Assembly (NCBI GenBank): GCA_009176605.1
Contig: SEYY01003382.1
Span: 1 to 64,000 of the forward strand
Origin: Armadillidium nasatum
Taxonomy: Eukaryota > Arthropoda > Malacostraca > Isopoda > Armadillidiidae
Length of the DNA: 64,000 nt
Direction of reading: 5' to 3'
Shown piece by piece: positions 15,122 through 38,473 of this stretch; the stretch's first letter is position 1, and the number at the start of each line of letters is the position of its first letter. The translations under genes were made by a program, and so were the position numbers. The notes beneath the pieces are model-generated. The model made no database searches. It was not told where the DNA came from and saw only the letters and a list, made by a program, of their open reading frames with translations.

Positions 15122-15804
15122 CGACACTCCAAATAACACAAAATAAAGCCCTTCGCACCATTACCGGCTGCACACCCACAACCCCTCAACAACACCTTCA
15201 TAACGAAACCAAGATACTACCTATTAGGAACCACCTCGAAATGATAGGCACCCAATTTTATGCAAAAACTCGTTTACCCACACACCCTTGTCACAAAACT
15301 CTCCTCCAACCTACCAAACAAAGACTAAAACAACCTCCATCGTCCACCGGAGCCTTTTACAAACAGATCCTAAATCACATTCCCCCTCCTCCCCCCAATA
15401 CTACAACAACCAAACATATACACACTCAACTAACACATTCATACATGATCAACAGACCTCCAAACAACATCCTAAACGAACCCCCTCCCGAAATAAACCC
15501 CGACTCCAACAACCTCCCAAGACACTTACAAATCTCACTAGCAAGATTAAGATGCGGGCACCACCCTAACTTACAACATTACAAACACAAATTCAATTTA
15601 AACCAGGCAACATCTTCCACTTGTACCAGATGCAAAAGGGCCCCGGAGATCGTGGATCACTTTCTTTTACGCTGCCCTTCCAACTGTCGCCCCAAAATCT
15701 TCTGGGGCATCACTTCTTTGGAAGATCTCTGGACGAGACCGACTGCGGCGGGAGGCTTCATTAGCGAAGTGTGGCCGCCTCAACAAGGGGTGGTCAGGGG
15801 GTGA
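15100..15804 (+). pseudogene. LINE C C-terminal region, copy 1
   Basis: Continues the RT protein after the shift: LLSDQNLTTLQITQNKAL, then an Asn/Pro/Thr-rich connector. It ends with SLARLRCGHHPNLQHYKHK and a CTRCKRAPEIVDHFLLRC zinc knuckle (Cx2Cx8Hx4C), typical of Jockey/I-type LINE C-termini. It ends with a stop just before the poly-A. High Pro/Thr/Asn and CCN/ACA codons set it apart from the AT-rich surroundings. Confidence 0.88.
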
Positions 15805-15823
15805 GAAGGTAAAAAAAAAAAAA

Positions 15824-15959
<136 letters not shown>

Positions 15960-15962
15960 TAA

Positions 15963-16294
15963 AGGTGTAGATTGTTTCTGACTTTCGATTGTCCGAAAAT
16001 ATCGATAATCGAAAATATCGGAGGCCTAACGTAAACAAGAAAGTTGCCGGGAATTAGAGGTGTACGGGCCTATTACACTAGACAGACACAATTATTATTA
16101 CTTACTTTTCTAGCAGAACCTAATTCGACTTATCATAACCTGAACTACCGAAGTTGCCGTAAAAAGAGGCCTAACCTACACAAAAATTTGCCGTAAAAGA
16201 GGCCTAACGTACACAAGAATTATAGGTATAAAAGTATCGATTAAAATAAAATATCGATCTAAAAAATATCGAAAGTCAGAAACAATCTACACCT
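15963..16294. mobile_element. MITE with 26-bp perfect TIRs
   Basis: The left end AGGTGTAGATTGTTTCTGAC... (15963-15988) is the exact reverse complement of the right end (16269-16294). The 332-bp body has no coding capacity. It holds a direct repeat built on 'gaggcctaacgtacacaag', three copies (about 16020, 16160, 16200), and several ATCGATA-type motifs. AT repeats lie on both sides. The superfamily is not clear because no unambiguous target duplication is visible. Confidence 0.85.
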
Positions 16295-16313
16295 AAGCCT
16301 ATATATATATATA

Positions 16314-17004
16314 TCAGTACTTGGAAGTCAATGACATAACTTCGGAATAAGACAGCTACAGGGAGATAAAATTTTAGATGCAATAGCCAACATTTATTGA
16401 AATGGTAGTTTACCAAAAGGAAAACTCAAATATTCTTAAAAATTTCTGCTTTACCAGTTCTTGATTTTTAGCTAAATGTCAGCAGATTTCAAAAAGTTGT
16501 GACGTCAGTTGACTGAGAACTACCCAAATCAAGAATATTCTGGCATATTTATATAGTGATTCTGGTATATTCGTGTAATCGCACGAAATAAACAATCTCA
16601 CCTCATTAAGAGAGGTAAATGACTAACAGTGGAATGATTCACCACATAATTTATATTTACGTCTACCAGAAAGCTCCCAAAAAATGAATGCCCTTACAAA
16701 TGGTGGGCATGTTTCAAATTAACTAGCTTGAAGAACGAAAAATTAGTTCTTGGGTTGTCCAAAAAAAAAAAAAAAAAAAAAAAACCTCAGTTCTCCACCC
16801 TATTCGTTAATGTGTGAGCATCTTTTCAGAACAACTGGATATATATATATTAAAAGACCAGAAATAAATTAAAGCCAAAACACGGTGAAGAATAACATTT
16901 GTCCACTACACTATGGAAAGTATTTTTAATGTATAAAACAATTTTAACAGTTACAAGGAAAGTCAATTAATAATTTAACAACTTTTCAAATATATATATA
17001 TTTT
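16314..17004. other. Unassigned, with an A run
   Basis: No reading frame or recognised repeat. Contains an A run of about 24 bases at 16760-16783 and short AT stretches at about 16840 and 16990. Could be part of the hAT at 17344-18594 or UPRT intron proper. Confidence 0.4.
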
Positions 17005-17310
17005 TTTTACATATCTCCTCTGGTGTGCACAGGCCAGAGGTTTACCGATTTCCACCAAAGTTTGAGTATAACAGAATCATAGGACGATTAAATAAATACC
17101 AACATGTCCCGATACACGGCGTTTAAAAGTGTGGAAGTCAAAGGAAGTCAAAGAAAAAATAAAATACATGTAAGACTGTGCATAGGGGTTAGGTCTGGGG
17201 TCAGAGTATTGGACAGAGAAAGGATGAGAATGTGTAGAAAGACGTTCACTCGGGCCCTTCTCAATGGAGAAGATATGCGACGTGAGAGTTCAGGATGAGA
17301 AGAATGCGTA
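17005..17310 (-). mobile_element. LINE family B, 3'-end relic
   Basis: Matches the 3' end of LINE B (compare 34870-35150): 'tctcctctggtg', 'gatacacggcgttta' and 'gcgacgtgagagttca' in the same order. Only about 300 bases survive. Confidence 0.8.
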
Positions 17311-17355
17311 CGCGGGGGTTCTATTGCCTAACCTCTCCTCCTCAAGGACAAACTC

Positions 17356-17682
17356 GTGGAATTGCAAAGAGAGGTGAAAAAATTTAACTATGCCAAAAAC
17401 TTAGTCAACTACTTACTAAAGCAGCCAAAGCCAAACAAAGGGAAAGAAAAGGGATTTGAACCGAGGTTCAGCAGGATTTTTGATGATTGTGATTTGCTTA
17501 TGGCAACAGCTCTGCACCCTCACTTCAAACTCGGAGTGGTACAGAGGTTAAATGAGGGGAAGTATCCAGCTGTCAAGACGAGGATATTGGAGGAAATAAA
17601 GTGTAATATTGCATCGAATTTTACTCCTCCACATCAAGGCACTGAAGGTGATGGGACTGAATCTGAAATGGACCCATTTAAG
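17356..17682 (+). pseudogene. hAT transposase internal exon
   Basis: A frame of about 110 codons ending at a GTGAGC donor. It includes FDDCDLLMATALHPHFKLGV, matching the 'LA..LDPR.K' block before the hAT C-terminal domain. The N-terminal BED and catalytic part are absent. Confidence 0.8.
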
Positions 17683-17725
17683 GTGAGCTATTTTTATAAT
17701 TTAGAACAAACTTTAAGCATCTCTT

Positions 17726-17885
<160 letters not shown>

Positions 17886-18020
17886 CATAATAAACTGACA
17901 TAATGTTCAAATGAAACTTAAAAAGATTTGAGTTCTTGATACCATTTCTAAATATTTCAGAAACTGAAGGCCCCATATATCCACCAGTAGACACCTCTGG
18001 AGGAGAAGTTGTGACAAACC

Positions 18021-18311
18021 TTGGATAGCTGGGATGCAGTAAATGTTCACCACAATACCCCTCTCACTAGGAACCTTTTTCCGTGTGAATACCAAGAGGT
18101 CTGGGTGGACTTGTTTATGAAGTATAATACCCCATTACCCAGCTCAGCGGCCGTGGAGAGGTTGTTTAGTCAAGGCTCTGACATTCTAAGACCAAAGAGG
18201 GTAGCCATGGCATTCAGCAATTTTGAAAAATTTATTTTCATGAAAGGGAATATGACCCTTTTCAGAATGCAAGAGGAGAGCTACGAGGAGGAAGAGATCA
18301 TAGATGGCTGA
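18021..18311 (+). pseudogene. hAT C-terminal dimerisation domain
   Basis: SSAAVERLFSQGSDILRPKR and NFEKFIFMKGNM are hallmarks of the hATC domain, which holds transposase monomers together. The frame ends in an acidic tail and a TGA, then AATAAA-rich 3' sequence. Confidence 0.88.
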
Positions 18312-18399
18312 ATAAATAATAATAAATCCTTTCTCATTTTTTGTTATATATTTGTATCTTTCAAATAAAATTTAAAAATAATTCATCTTTACATCCTAG

Positions 18400-18743
<344 letters not shown>

Positions 18744-18839
18744 ATTAGGATGTTCTCGTGAGTTGTGGTGCGTTTTTAATTAATACTTTTCTTCTTTTGT
18801 AAAAAAAATTTAATATTTTAATTTTTGTGCATTAATTTT

Positions 18840-19077
<238 letters not shown>

Positions 19078-19177
19078 GCGCCGTTATGGGGGGCAAGGTA
19101 GGGCCATGGCCCCCTCCCCTAGATTTTCAACCTCACAAGAACCTTCCACAATGGAATGTTAAGATCACACGGTTAAA

Positions 19178-19317
<140 letters not shown>

Positions 19318-19335
19318 AACCTTTTTTTTTTTTTA

Positions 19336-19495
19336 GCTTGAGAAACACTGTGGCTGATAATGTATAGGAGGGCCATGACTACCCTTTATGAATGGCTAGA
19401 TCTGTACAATTCTTGGCTTGAGATACTTTGTGACTGACAATGTAGGGGAAGGTCATCCTACCCTTTATGAATGGCTATATATGTACGTCTTGACT
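19336..19495 (+). repeat. 77-bp imperfect tandem repeat
   Basis: 'cttgagaaacactgtggctg' ... 'ccctttatgaatggctagat' at 19337 is repeated from about 19413 as 'cttgagatactttgtgactg' ... 'ccctttatgaatggctatat'. Confidence 0.75.
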
Positions 19496-19856
19496 AGCAT
19501 ACTTTAAAATATTGAAAGGACTGTTTTGTAGATTGTGTCTTACTTAGACCTTCTATCAAAAGAGGTATATTTGGCTCATTTATCGTAAAACCAATAAGAA
19601 AATATAAAATGCATTAACGTGCTAAAGCTCATGTAAATTCAGTATGGCATAAAGATTTCTCGGTATCCACAAGAATTTCAAACAGATAATATTAAATAAG
19701 CGTGTTAGTGTACCTGAACAACTGCATGTTGCGGAGCACTTAGTTATTTTAAAAAATAGACAAAAATTAGTACCTATAATTTCTACCTTAATAATTTGTG
19801 ACACCAATAATATCGCTATTCGAGGAAGCTCTGCAGATACCGGCAATTTTTTCGAT

Positions 19857-20117
19857 TTGCTTAAATTCAAAGTAAAAGCTGGAAATGCTGTTCTTATGGA
19901 ACATTTAAAATCATGCGGAGCAAAGGCCAAATACACATCACATATGATCCAGAATGAACTTATATATATTTGTGGGAAGTTGATAAGTAATCAAATTGTG
20001 AATGAAATAATTGTTAATATTTCGACTTTTAGCAGACATATATATCCTGGACAGAACAGCCATCGATTGGAGTTCACTTCGCTGATGAGAATCTCAATGT
20101 ACGTGAAGAATTTCTAG
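19857..20117 (+). pseudogene. DUF4371 hAT transposase fragment 1
   Basis: KVKAGNAVLMEHLKSCGAKA and YTSHMIQNELIYICGKL match the middle of DUF4371 transposases. The frame breaks after ISTFSRHIYPGQNSHRLEF, and the homology WxSxHFADENLNVREEFLAF continues in another frame. Confidence 0.8.
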
Positions 20118-20168
20118 CCTTTATTACTCTTGAAAAACTGAAAGCCGAAGATATAGCATTGAGCTATA

Positions 20169-20486
20169 TTGTCTACTACACGAGAAATATACAATTTAAA
20201 TGCGAGTAAGCTTGTTGGATTTGGGGTTGATGGGTGCTCCACCAAGGCTGGCAAAAAAAATAGAGTTCAAAAATCAATAAGAGATGAGTACCCTAAAGAC
20301 AATTGTTTTCATTGTAGTTCCCATTGTTTAAATTTAGTAATTAATAACCTAAATGCTGTTCCAGAATTTCGGGACACTATTGGAATTGTAAATGAAGTTA
20401 TAAAACTTTTCCGTGAAAGTACGTCAAGCAGAAATTTGGTAGCAAATATGCCATTGCTATGCGAAACACAATGGTCTGTCAAGTGA
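20169..20486 (+). pseudogene. DUF4371 hAT transposase fragment 2
   Basis: NASKLVGFGVDGCSTKAGKK (the GxGYDGAS region), FHCSSHCLNLVINNLNAV and FRDTIGIVNEVIKLFRES continue the family in order. It ends LCETQWSVK with a stop. Confidence 0.85.
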
Positions 20487-20851
20487 AAGTCAATTAGGAT
20501 AATTTTTTAAAAATTTTAGCCAAATAAAATTATCATTAGAAAATCTCTTTTCTGATTCAGATGTAAATCAAGCCACACGAACTGCAGCATGTCAGCTTTC
20601 ATCAGCAGCAGGAAGTCCTACATTTCTCATCTGTATAATAATCATAACGAAATATAATTCATATTTTTAGCCTATAGCAAATATTCTTCAAACTAAAGTA
20701 ATAAATTCGGATGAGGTTCATCATCACACAGGAAAACTTTTAAATATTTTAAAAACCGATAGAAGGAAAAATAATGCTGAGTCGGTTTTTAAAGAAATTT
20801 TTAAAAAAGATAAGATTTTTTTTTGAAGATTTTTCTTAACATGTACAGTAT

Positions 20852-20852
<1 letters not shown>

Positions 20853-20921
<69 letters not shown>
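20853..20921 (+). repeat. 69-base poly(A)
   Basis: Longest A run in the window, inside the hAT body. It could be the tail of an inserted retro-copy or plain slippage. Confidence 0.95.
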
Positions 20922-20922
<1 letters not shown>

Positions 20923-21162
20923 AGCCTCAGGGACATCAAAAAGTTCTGATGAGAGCTGCACTATTTATACTTTCTCTTGATTATCTCATTTCATCTCTGA
21001 GTATAAAATTTTAGGAACACAATATAACTTCCACCTTTCTTTGCGTTTTGCACCCAGTTAGAATAAGAAAATTAAATAAAACTTTAAATTATGAAATATT
21101 TATAAATATTGGGCTTATGTGCGGATTATCATTTTCTATTATTCAAGACTCTGAATACACTA

Positions 21163-21295
<133 letters not shown>

Positions 21296-21329
21296 TTGCC
21301 CCCCCTAAATTTTGCTCTAAATACGGCGC

Positions 21330-21478
<149 letters not shown>

Positions 21479-21517
21479 TATTTACTATTATTAATTATTA
21501 TATTAATAATATAATAA

Positions 21518-21968
<451 letters not shown>

Positions 21969-22075
21969 AACTAATATTTTATAATAATTAATACTGTGAT
22001 CAGTAACATTTTCACAATGAAAACCAGGCGCGAAAATATTTTGCTTCGTCAAGCTGCAATAAAGTTATCTGTGGA

Positions 22076-22354
22076 TTGAAAATAAGCGCTAAGACATTTA
22101 ATGTAAAACGCCATTTGCAAAGGAAATATATTGAAATCTTTAAAATGATAGAAGAAAAAAATCAAAGTTTGGTTACACCAATTATCCAAAACACATCATG
22201 TATAAAATCTTCTATTTCAAGATTTGTAACAAGTCAAAAGGTGACGATATCAATGTCAGTTGAAAAATTTAAAATGCTTATTATCCAAATGGTTGTAAAT
22301 GAAGGAGTACCCTTAAAATTCTTTTCCTCTCCAACATTTACGGTATTAAATTGA
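22076..22354 (+). pseudogene. hAT N-terminal part with BED-finger end
   Basis: Ninety-two codons. HLQRKYIEIFKMIEEK corresponds to the second half of a BED finger (a Tyr stands where the final His-containing RKH is usual). It is followed by SVEKFKMLIIQMVVNEGVPL, the usual post-BED helix of hAT proteins. Confidence 0.75.
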
Positions 22355-22475
22355 GATGTCAAAAAGTTTTGCATTTCTATGGAAAGGTTTGATGCCAAAA
22401 ATATGGCAATAAGTGATCCTGAAAGGCAGAAAAAAGCAGGACTAGGGAAGATGGAGTAGATCTGAAAGTGTTTTG

Positions 22476-22785
<310 letters not shown>

Positions 22786-22787
22786 CA

Positions 22788-23353
22788 GCTGAATTAAACC
22801 CTGACTTCTTTTATAAAGAGTGGCAAAAACATGTGCTAACATTTTCTGAAATAGATGAAACAATTGCAGATGCAAAAGAGTCAGTGGAAAAAAAAAAGAG
22901 AAAAAGTTCTCCTTAATGAGGTATTACTTGCTGCAATTTATATTAATCCCATGTACCAGATTACGCAGAATGATGTACAACTAAGTAGAGCAAAGACAGC
23001 ATTGATTAATATAGCAATTCGAATGAAGCAATATAATACTTCTAAACAATCAGCAACTCAAAAAATGCCAAGCATTGAATGTAATTAATGAACTTAATGT
23101 AATCCAATCTTCAACTTTATCATCCTCATTAAATTTTGAGGATAAAAGAGCTTATGAAGAGTTCTTTGATCTGAAAACCAAACGTTGTAGGACTGAAGGA
23201 AAAATAGATAGTAAACGAGGGTCTCCTATTGCTAAATTTAAGCTTTATATATCTCATGTTTTGTTTGTTATGGAGAAAATAGATAGATCATCAAAGCTAA
23301 ATGCCTTAAAGGTGATTTCACATTACCCAAAAATAATTCAGAATTTTATTTAA
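22788..23353 (+). pseudogene. hAT transposase central region
   Basis: [20 protein letters not shown], then after frame changes VLLAAIYINPMYQITQNDVQ, where hAT proteins have 'LAxLLDPRY', then FNFEDKRAYEEFFDLKTKRC-type sequence. The open frames are 22506-22916, 22855-23088 and 23075-23353. Confidence 0.75.
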
Positions 23354-23611
23354 ACAGTAACTTTATTGCCAACAACACAAGCTAGAGAGGAATGATTATT
23401 TTAGGGCCTTCGAATAATTCGGACAGACTTACAAGCTTCATTGAAAGAGGATCTAATTGAAGCCATACTTTCTCTAAAAACAAATTCATTTCGAAATAAA
23501 ATTTTGAAATTATTGTTTATTTCTTTTGAAGAAGAATCCATTTTATTTTTATAAGTCTGGATATATTGAATTAAAAAGTTGTGCCAAGCTCAAAACTATT
23601 ATAAAAGAATG

Positions 23612-23700
23612 AGGGTTTGAGTCCCATTGCCGAGGAACTGCATTTGGGCTGATGTTCCTGGATGGAAGTAATACCTAAATACAACTGTATAAGAATTAGG
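23612..23700 (+). other. Possible tRNA-derived SINE trace
   Basis: 'gggtttgagtcccattgccg' resembles an RNA polymerase III B box (GGTTTGAGTCCC). No A box is seen at the expected distance. Confidence 0.25.
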
Positions 23701-23832
23701 AAAATCTTTAAATCAAAGGCAGAGCCGGAGCCACACAAATCAATGGCTCCGAAGCTGGAACCAGAGCCACATCTGATAATGGCTCTAGAGCAGGAGCAGG
23801 AGCTGAAACAAATCTAATCAGCTTCCCAGCCC

Positions 23833-29446
<5,614 letters not shown>

Positions 29447-29887
29447 ACCGACCGGGGCTGGAATTTGGCCGGGGCCGGGGCCGGGGTTTCCTAAAATTTG
29501 TAAAGAGGTCAAAAGCACTGAAATTTTTGGTTAAGAAAATTAGATATAAGGTTTATTTAATTGTAAGGAAGGAGTAGAATAGGCAACATTCACTTAAATT
29601 AATGATTATATGCATTTTCTCTAAAAAAAAAATCAGAAAATTACAGTTTTGTATATTTAAAGTTTAAAAAAAGTACAAAAATTAAAAAAAAAATTATTCT
29701 AATTCATAATAGTGATTTAACACGTTTACCTAGGTAAGACCCAAAGGTAAAGTTTGAAAAAATGTAAGATATAAAATTATCAATTTAACCTGTATTTATA
29801 CATATTGTTATTTTATTGCTATGTATCAAACTTGTATCATTTAGCTGCATTATTTAAAAATTATTATTTTGTTTATACTTTCAGTCT

Positions 29888-30163
29888 ATGACTAAAAGAT
29901 CAGCTTCTGCAGTATTTGAATACTTTACAATGTTTCAGGATAGGCTCGAAATAGCTAAATGTAACATCTGCAGTCAGAAAATTAGAAGAGAACCTCCGGC
30001 TGCTACAAGTAAAAAAAATTTCAACCAAATCTTTTTGGAGTATCTAAAATCAAAACACAAAGATGAACATTCACTAGCAGAAAAGGAGCGGTCAAAAGAA
30101 ACAGAAAAGAAAAAAAATCTTAATTTTCTTATATTTTGTTTGAATTTTTTTTTTATTATTTGA
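29888..30163 (+). CDS. BED-type zinc finger protein of the TIR element
   Basis: Ninety-one codons starting MTKRSASAVFEYFTMF. A CxxC pair (KCNICSQK) and an HxxxH pair (KSKHKDEH) make a BED finger, which hAT and related proteins use to bind transposon ends. A Lys/Glu-rich tail then runs into low-complexity LNFLIFCLNFFF. A strong acceptor-like site TTTATACTTTCAG lies five bases before the ATG in both copies, so the frame may be a 3' exon. It is far shorter than a transposase (500-700 residues). The second copy is truncated earlier by a frame change. Confidence 0.65.
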   Translation: MTKRSASAVFEYFTMFQDRLEIAKCNICSQKIRREPPAATSKKNFNQIFLEYLKSKHKDEHSLAEKERSKETEKKKNLNFLIFCLNFFFII

Positions 30164-30164
30164 C

Positions 30165-31060
30165 TGATTGAGCTGAAATTTTCAAAGTATGTGAATTTTT
30201 TCACGAAGTTCTGAGTTGATTTCGAGCATTTTTTTGAGTCTATAACGGTTTGAAACTTATTTGGACCCAAAGTTGAAAAAAATGAATAACTGGGTCAAAC
30301 CACTGGTCCACATGAGCTGAAAATTTAACTGAATACCTTTGCCCCAATTTCTTGCATTGGTGGGAATAGATTTTAGATATCACGTCTAGAAAAAAGTTAT
30401 AAGCACTTGAATTTTTTTTTTGCAAAAATAAAAAACGCTACCTACTATTTTTTTTATTTGTGAATATTGTTTAGAAGAGGAACAGGGCAACAATTTTTAT
30501 TTAGTGCATTTTTAAATGCCCTTTGTTTGAAGCGAGATATAGCCTCTCAAACTTTGGGAATTTTTGAAATTTGGCCAAAAATGGACCTTTTTGAAGGCTA
30601 TATCTCAAAACCAACGAATGTCATCGAATAAAGTACATAGAGGAATTTGTAGCCCCACCCCTCCTCTATACATACCAAAAATAGGAAATGTTATAGTTGT
30701 ATTTTTTTAAAAAAAGATTTTGTCTGAAAAGGTGGATTTTTTTAGATCAAAAAAATTTTTTTTTCTATAGTTGGTCAGTTTTTGGCTTATAACATTTTTT
30801 CTATAACTCTGGGAACAAAAGTCTATTAGAGGCTTTTGTAGCCCATATAATTTTGAATAAATAGTCCAACTTTCAGCTCATTCTAAAAAGTGGTTTGGCA
30901 CCGCCATTCTATTGAAAAAGGGTAAAATTTCCACAAAAAAAAAAAAAAAAAAAAAAAAAAAACGTAATAGACTCGGAAAAACGCTAGAAATGGACTTTTC
31001 TTACCGGTAAAAAATCTATATACACTGAAAGTTTCAGCAGAATCGGCTGAAAATTAAAAA
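30165..31060. repeat. Unknown module shared with 38970-40006 and 63150-64000
   Basis: A non-coding block with recognisable phrases: 'gagctgaaattttca', 'ccactggtccacatgagctg', 'aaaaatggacctttttgaag', 'ggctatatctcaaaaccaac', 'ttgtagccccacccctcctc' and 'ctatagttggtcag'. These occur in the same order in the second copy. Many also occur in the piggyBac-like insert at 39-40 kb, mostly in reverse order and strand. Confidence 0.8.
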
Positions 31061-31143
31061 AAAAAAATTTGTTTTTGCATAATTTGCCATTTTAACCCCG
31101 GTTTTCCCTGAATTTTTAGCCGGGGCCGGGCCCCGGTCGGTTC

Positions 31144-32916
<1,773 letters not shown>

Positions 32917-32948
32917 TATATACGGAACTGTTAATGGTTCCTTTGTGC

Positions 32949-34338
<1,390 letters not shown>

Positions 34339-34340
34339 AC

Positions 34341-34471
34341 ATTTGGAAAAGCTGATATGATAGATCTTGCAGCCATTGGAGTTGAAAATAGATTAAGGAG
34401 TATAATATTATTTTCATTCACCAAATGATCTTTTAAAATGTTGACAGCCTTAATTACAGTATTTCCTGAGC
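34341..34471 (-). CDS. UPRT: UPRT homologue, penultimate coding exon
   Basis: On the minus strand the acceptor TTTTTCTTCCACAG is followed by GC, which completes a split Ser codon. Then come 43 codons: [20 protein letters not shown] then [20 protein letters not shown] and FPN. Animal UPRT has STGNTVIEAVKVL...IILLSLFSTPHGAKSIIQEFPE at this place. SSGNT is the PRPP-binding loop, and LLNLFSTP follows the next beta strand. The 5' splice site is GTAGGT at 34340-34335. A GTATAT four bases on is possible, but the phase-0 choice fits the next exon. The exon length (131) and both phases agree with its neighbours. Confidence 0.94.
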
Positions 34472-34869
<398 letters not shown>

Positions 34870-35040
34870 ATTTCTCCTCTGGTGGGCAAAGGCCAGAGGC
34901 CTACCATTGTTCCACCAGAGTTGGGAGGAAAGTCGGAAACATGGTCAAATTAAAGGCCGACATGACCTGATACACGGCGTTTAAAGGTGCTTAAGTCATA
35001 GGTAGTTGGGAAAATAGATGAAGGAAGTGTGTTCCAGACT

Positions 35041-35526
35041 TTACCAGTAGAGTAAATGTAAGATTGAGCGATAGTAGAGAGAGAGTGACGCAACATTTCG
35101 ACGGGCAGAAAGAGATTGGAGAGAATTAGTGAGAGCAGGAGAATTGATAAGGCGAAAAGCTCTAGACTCCACCTTTTCCAGGAGAGCTGTGTGTGTGGAA
35201 CCACCCCAGATGTGTGACGCATACTCCATACAGGGGCGAACAACACCCCTATACAGAGCAAGCAACTGGGGTGGTGTGAAGAAATATTGAAGGCGCCTCA
35301 GAACACCCAACCTCTTAGAAGCTTGTTTAGAAAGAGAGGTAATGTGATCTTTCCAAGAAAGATCACGAGAAAAAGAAACACCGAGAATATTAAGGAGAGA
35401 TGAAGGTTTGAGTTGCGTGTTTTCGAAGAAGATATCGTATAGTTGTGTGGAAGATTGTGTCGAGTAGAGAGATGGAGGAATTGAGTTTTTGAGGCATTGA
35501 AAACAACCATGTTTTCTCTGCCCCAA
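35041..35526 (-). pseudogene. LINE B post-RT region
   Basis: LNILGVSFSRDLSWKDHITS, KRLGVLRRLQYFFTPPQLLA and PCMEYASHIWGGSTHTALLE are the thumb and connection region found after the YADD motif in CR1/Jockey LINEs. Confidence 0.88.
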
Positions 35527-35788
35527 TTTGAAATGAGAGATAGATCAGAGGTTAGTTGCTCCAAGGCCACCCTCCTGGCCTCTATTAACTGTTGCTGGGA
35601 GGGGCGTCTTTCAAAATGAAAAGAGTAATGAAGGGTGGAGTCATCAGCATAGGAGTGGATAGGAGATGAAGTAATAGAGAGAAGGTCATTAATGAAAAAC
35701 AGAAAAAGTGTTGGGGATAGGACAGATCCTTGAGGAACACCACTATTAATAGATTTATAGGATGAACGGTGGCCGTCTACAACAGCTG

Positions 35789-36907
35789 CTATAGAACGAC
35801 CGAAAGGAAATCAGAGAGAAGGTCACAGAGAGAAGGATAGATTCCGAAAGAGGGAAGTTTGGAAATCAAAGCTTTGTGCCAGACTCTATCGAAAGCTTTC
35901 GATATGTCCAGCGCTACAGCAAAAGATTCACCGAAATGCCGAAGAGCGGAGGACCAAGAGTCAGAGAGAAGGGAAAGAAGATCACCAGTAGAGCGTTTCT
36001 TTCGAAAGCCATACTGGCGATCTGAGATAAGATTAGAAGAATTGAGATGTTTCCAAATCTTCCTGTTAAGGATAGATTCGAAAACTTTAGAAAGAACGGA
36101 GGTTAAAGAAATAGGACGATAGTTAGAGGGCTGAGAGGGGTCCCCCTTCTTCGGCACAGGTTGAATGAGCGCACGTTTCCAGCAAGAAGGGAAGGTTGAA
36201 GTAGAAAGACATAGACGAAATAGTTTACCAAGGCAGGGTGCAAGCTCGGAAGCACAAGTTTTGAGAACCACAGGAGGGATACCATCAGGACCGTACGCCT
36301 TCTTAGTGTTAAGCTCAGAGAGAGCAGAAGTGACGTCTTTAGAAGAAATTACAATTTTAGGCATAAATGAGTTAGAGGGGGTTGAAGGAGTAGGAACAGC
36401 TCCGGAATCGTCTAAGGTTGAATTTAAGGCAAAAGTTTGAGCAAAGAGTTCAGCTTTAGAGGAAGGCAAAACGGCAGTTGTACCGTCAGAAGATACTAGA
36501 GGAGGGAAAGAGGAAGAAGCAAAGTTAGAGTTGACATTTTTTGCAAAATGCCAGAAAGGGCGAGAGGAAGAGGAGCCAGAAAGATTATTGCATTTGCGAC
36601 GGAGAAAAGAGTTTTTAGTATCTCGAAGAATAGATTTTGCACGATTCCGGGATGAAATATAAGTTGCATGAGATTCTGGAGTTTGAAGACGACGGTAGTC
36701 CCTGAAGGCAGCATCCCTGCGGCGGATAGCACGAGAACAAGCAGAGTTAAACCAAGGTTTATTAGGTTTAGTGGAAGGGAAAGAATATGGAATGTACGCC
36801 TCCATGCCAGAGAGAATCACCTCAGTTATGCGCTCAGCGCACTCCGAGGGACCCCTCCCACGGAAACAGTAATCATTCCATGGAAAATCAGAAAAGTACG
36901 ACCGCAT
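35789..36907 (-). pseudogene. LINE B reverse transcriptase frame
   Basis: 372 codons. They begin in the linker between endonuclease and RT (KPNKPWFNSACSRAIRRRDA). Then come KKAYGPDGIPPVVLKTCASE and KKGDPSQPSNYRPISLTSVL (RT 1-2), GFRKKRSTGDLL (RT 2a) and ALDISKAFDRVWHKALISKL (motif A). The frame stops at LLSDFLSVVL. Motifs B and C follow in another frame (about 35700-35790). Confidence 0.92.
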
Positions 36908-37010
36908 TTCAGACCAGTTAGTGGCACCGAAATGCCAGAAACGTCTCCTCGCCGATGGCGGGGGCCGTTCTTGCGGAAGACTTGAAGAGACAGGACAAGA
37001 TACGGAGATA

Positions 37011-37709
<699 letters not shown>

Positions 37710-38473
37710 TGCAGCTCCCTAATCGTATCCCTGATCGTCTTGAAGATGAACCCAACATTCTGGATCTTTTCTAACTCTAATCCTTCTCCTTATACTGTTA
37801 AACTCTTTCCTCCTCTGGGTTCCTTCGATCACCTTCTTATCTCTGTATCCTCCTATATCTCTTCAGTTTTCCGAAGGAAAAAAACCCTTCTATTGAAAGG
37901 AAAAGTTTGTGGTATTTCTATGTCGCAAGCTGGTCGGACTTGTGTCGTACTTCTTTGATTTCCCGTGGAATGATTATTGCGTCCGTGGTAGGGGTCCCTC
38001 CGTGTGTGCAGAACGCATTACCGAGGTGATTCTCTCTGGCATACATTCCATTTTCTTTCCCTTCTACTAAACTTAACAAACCTTGGTTTAATTCTACTTG
38101 TTCTCGCGTTATCCGCCGCAGGGATGTTGTCTTCAGGGATTACCGTCGTCTTCAAACGACAGAAACTCACGCAACTTATATTTCATCCCGGAATTGGGCA
38201 AAATCTATTAATACTAAAATCTCTTTTCTCCGAAGAAAATCCAGTAATCTTTCTGGTTCCTCTTTCTCTTCCTCTCCCTCTTTCTGGCATTTTGCAAAAA
38301 ATGTCAACTCTAACTTTTTTTGTTAGTCTTTCCCTCCTTTCGTAGATTCCGACGACACAACTGCTGTTTCACCTTCTTCTAAATCTGAACTCTTAGCTCA
38401 AACTTTTACCTCTAATTCAACTTTAGACGATGCCGGAGATATTCCTCCTCCTTCAACTCCCTCCAATTAATTT

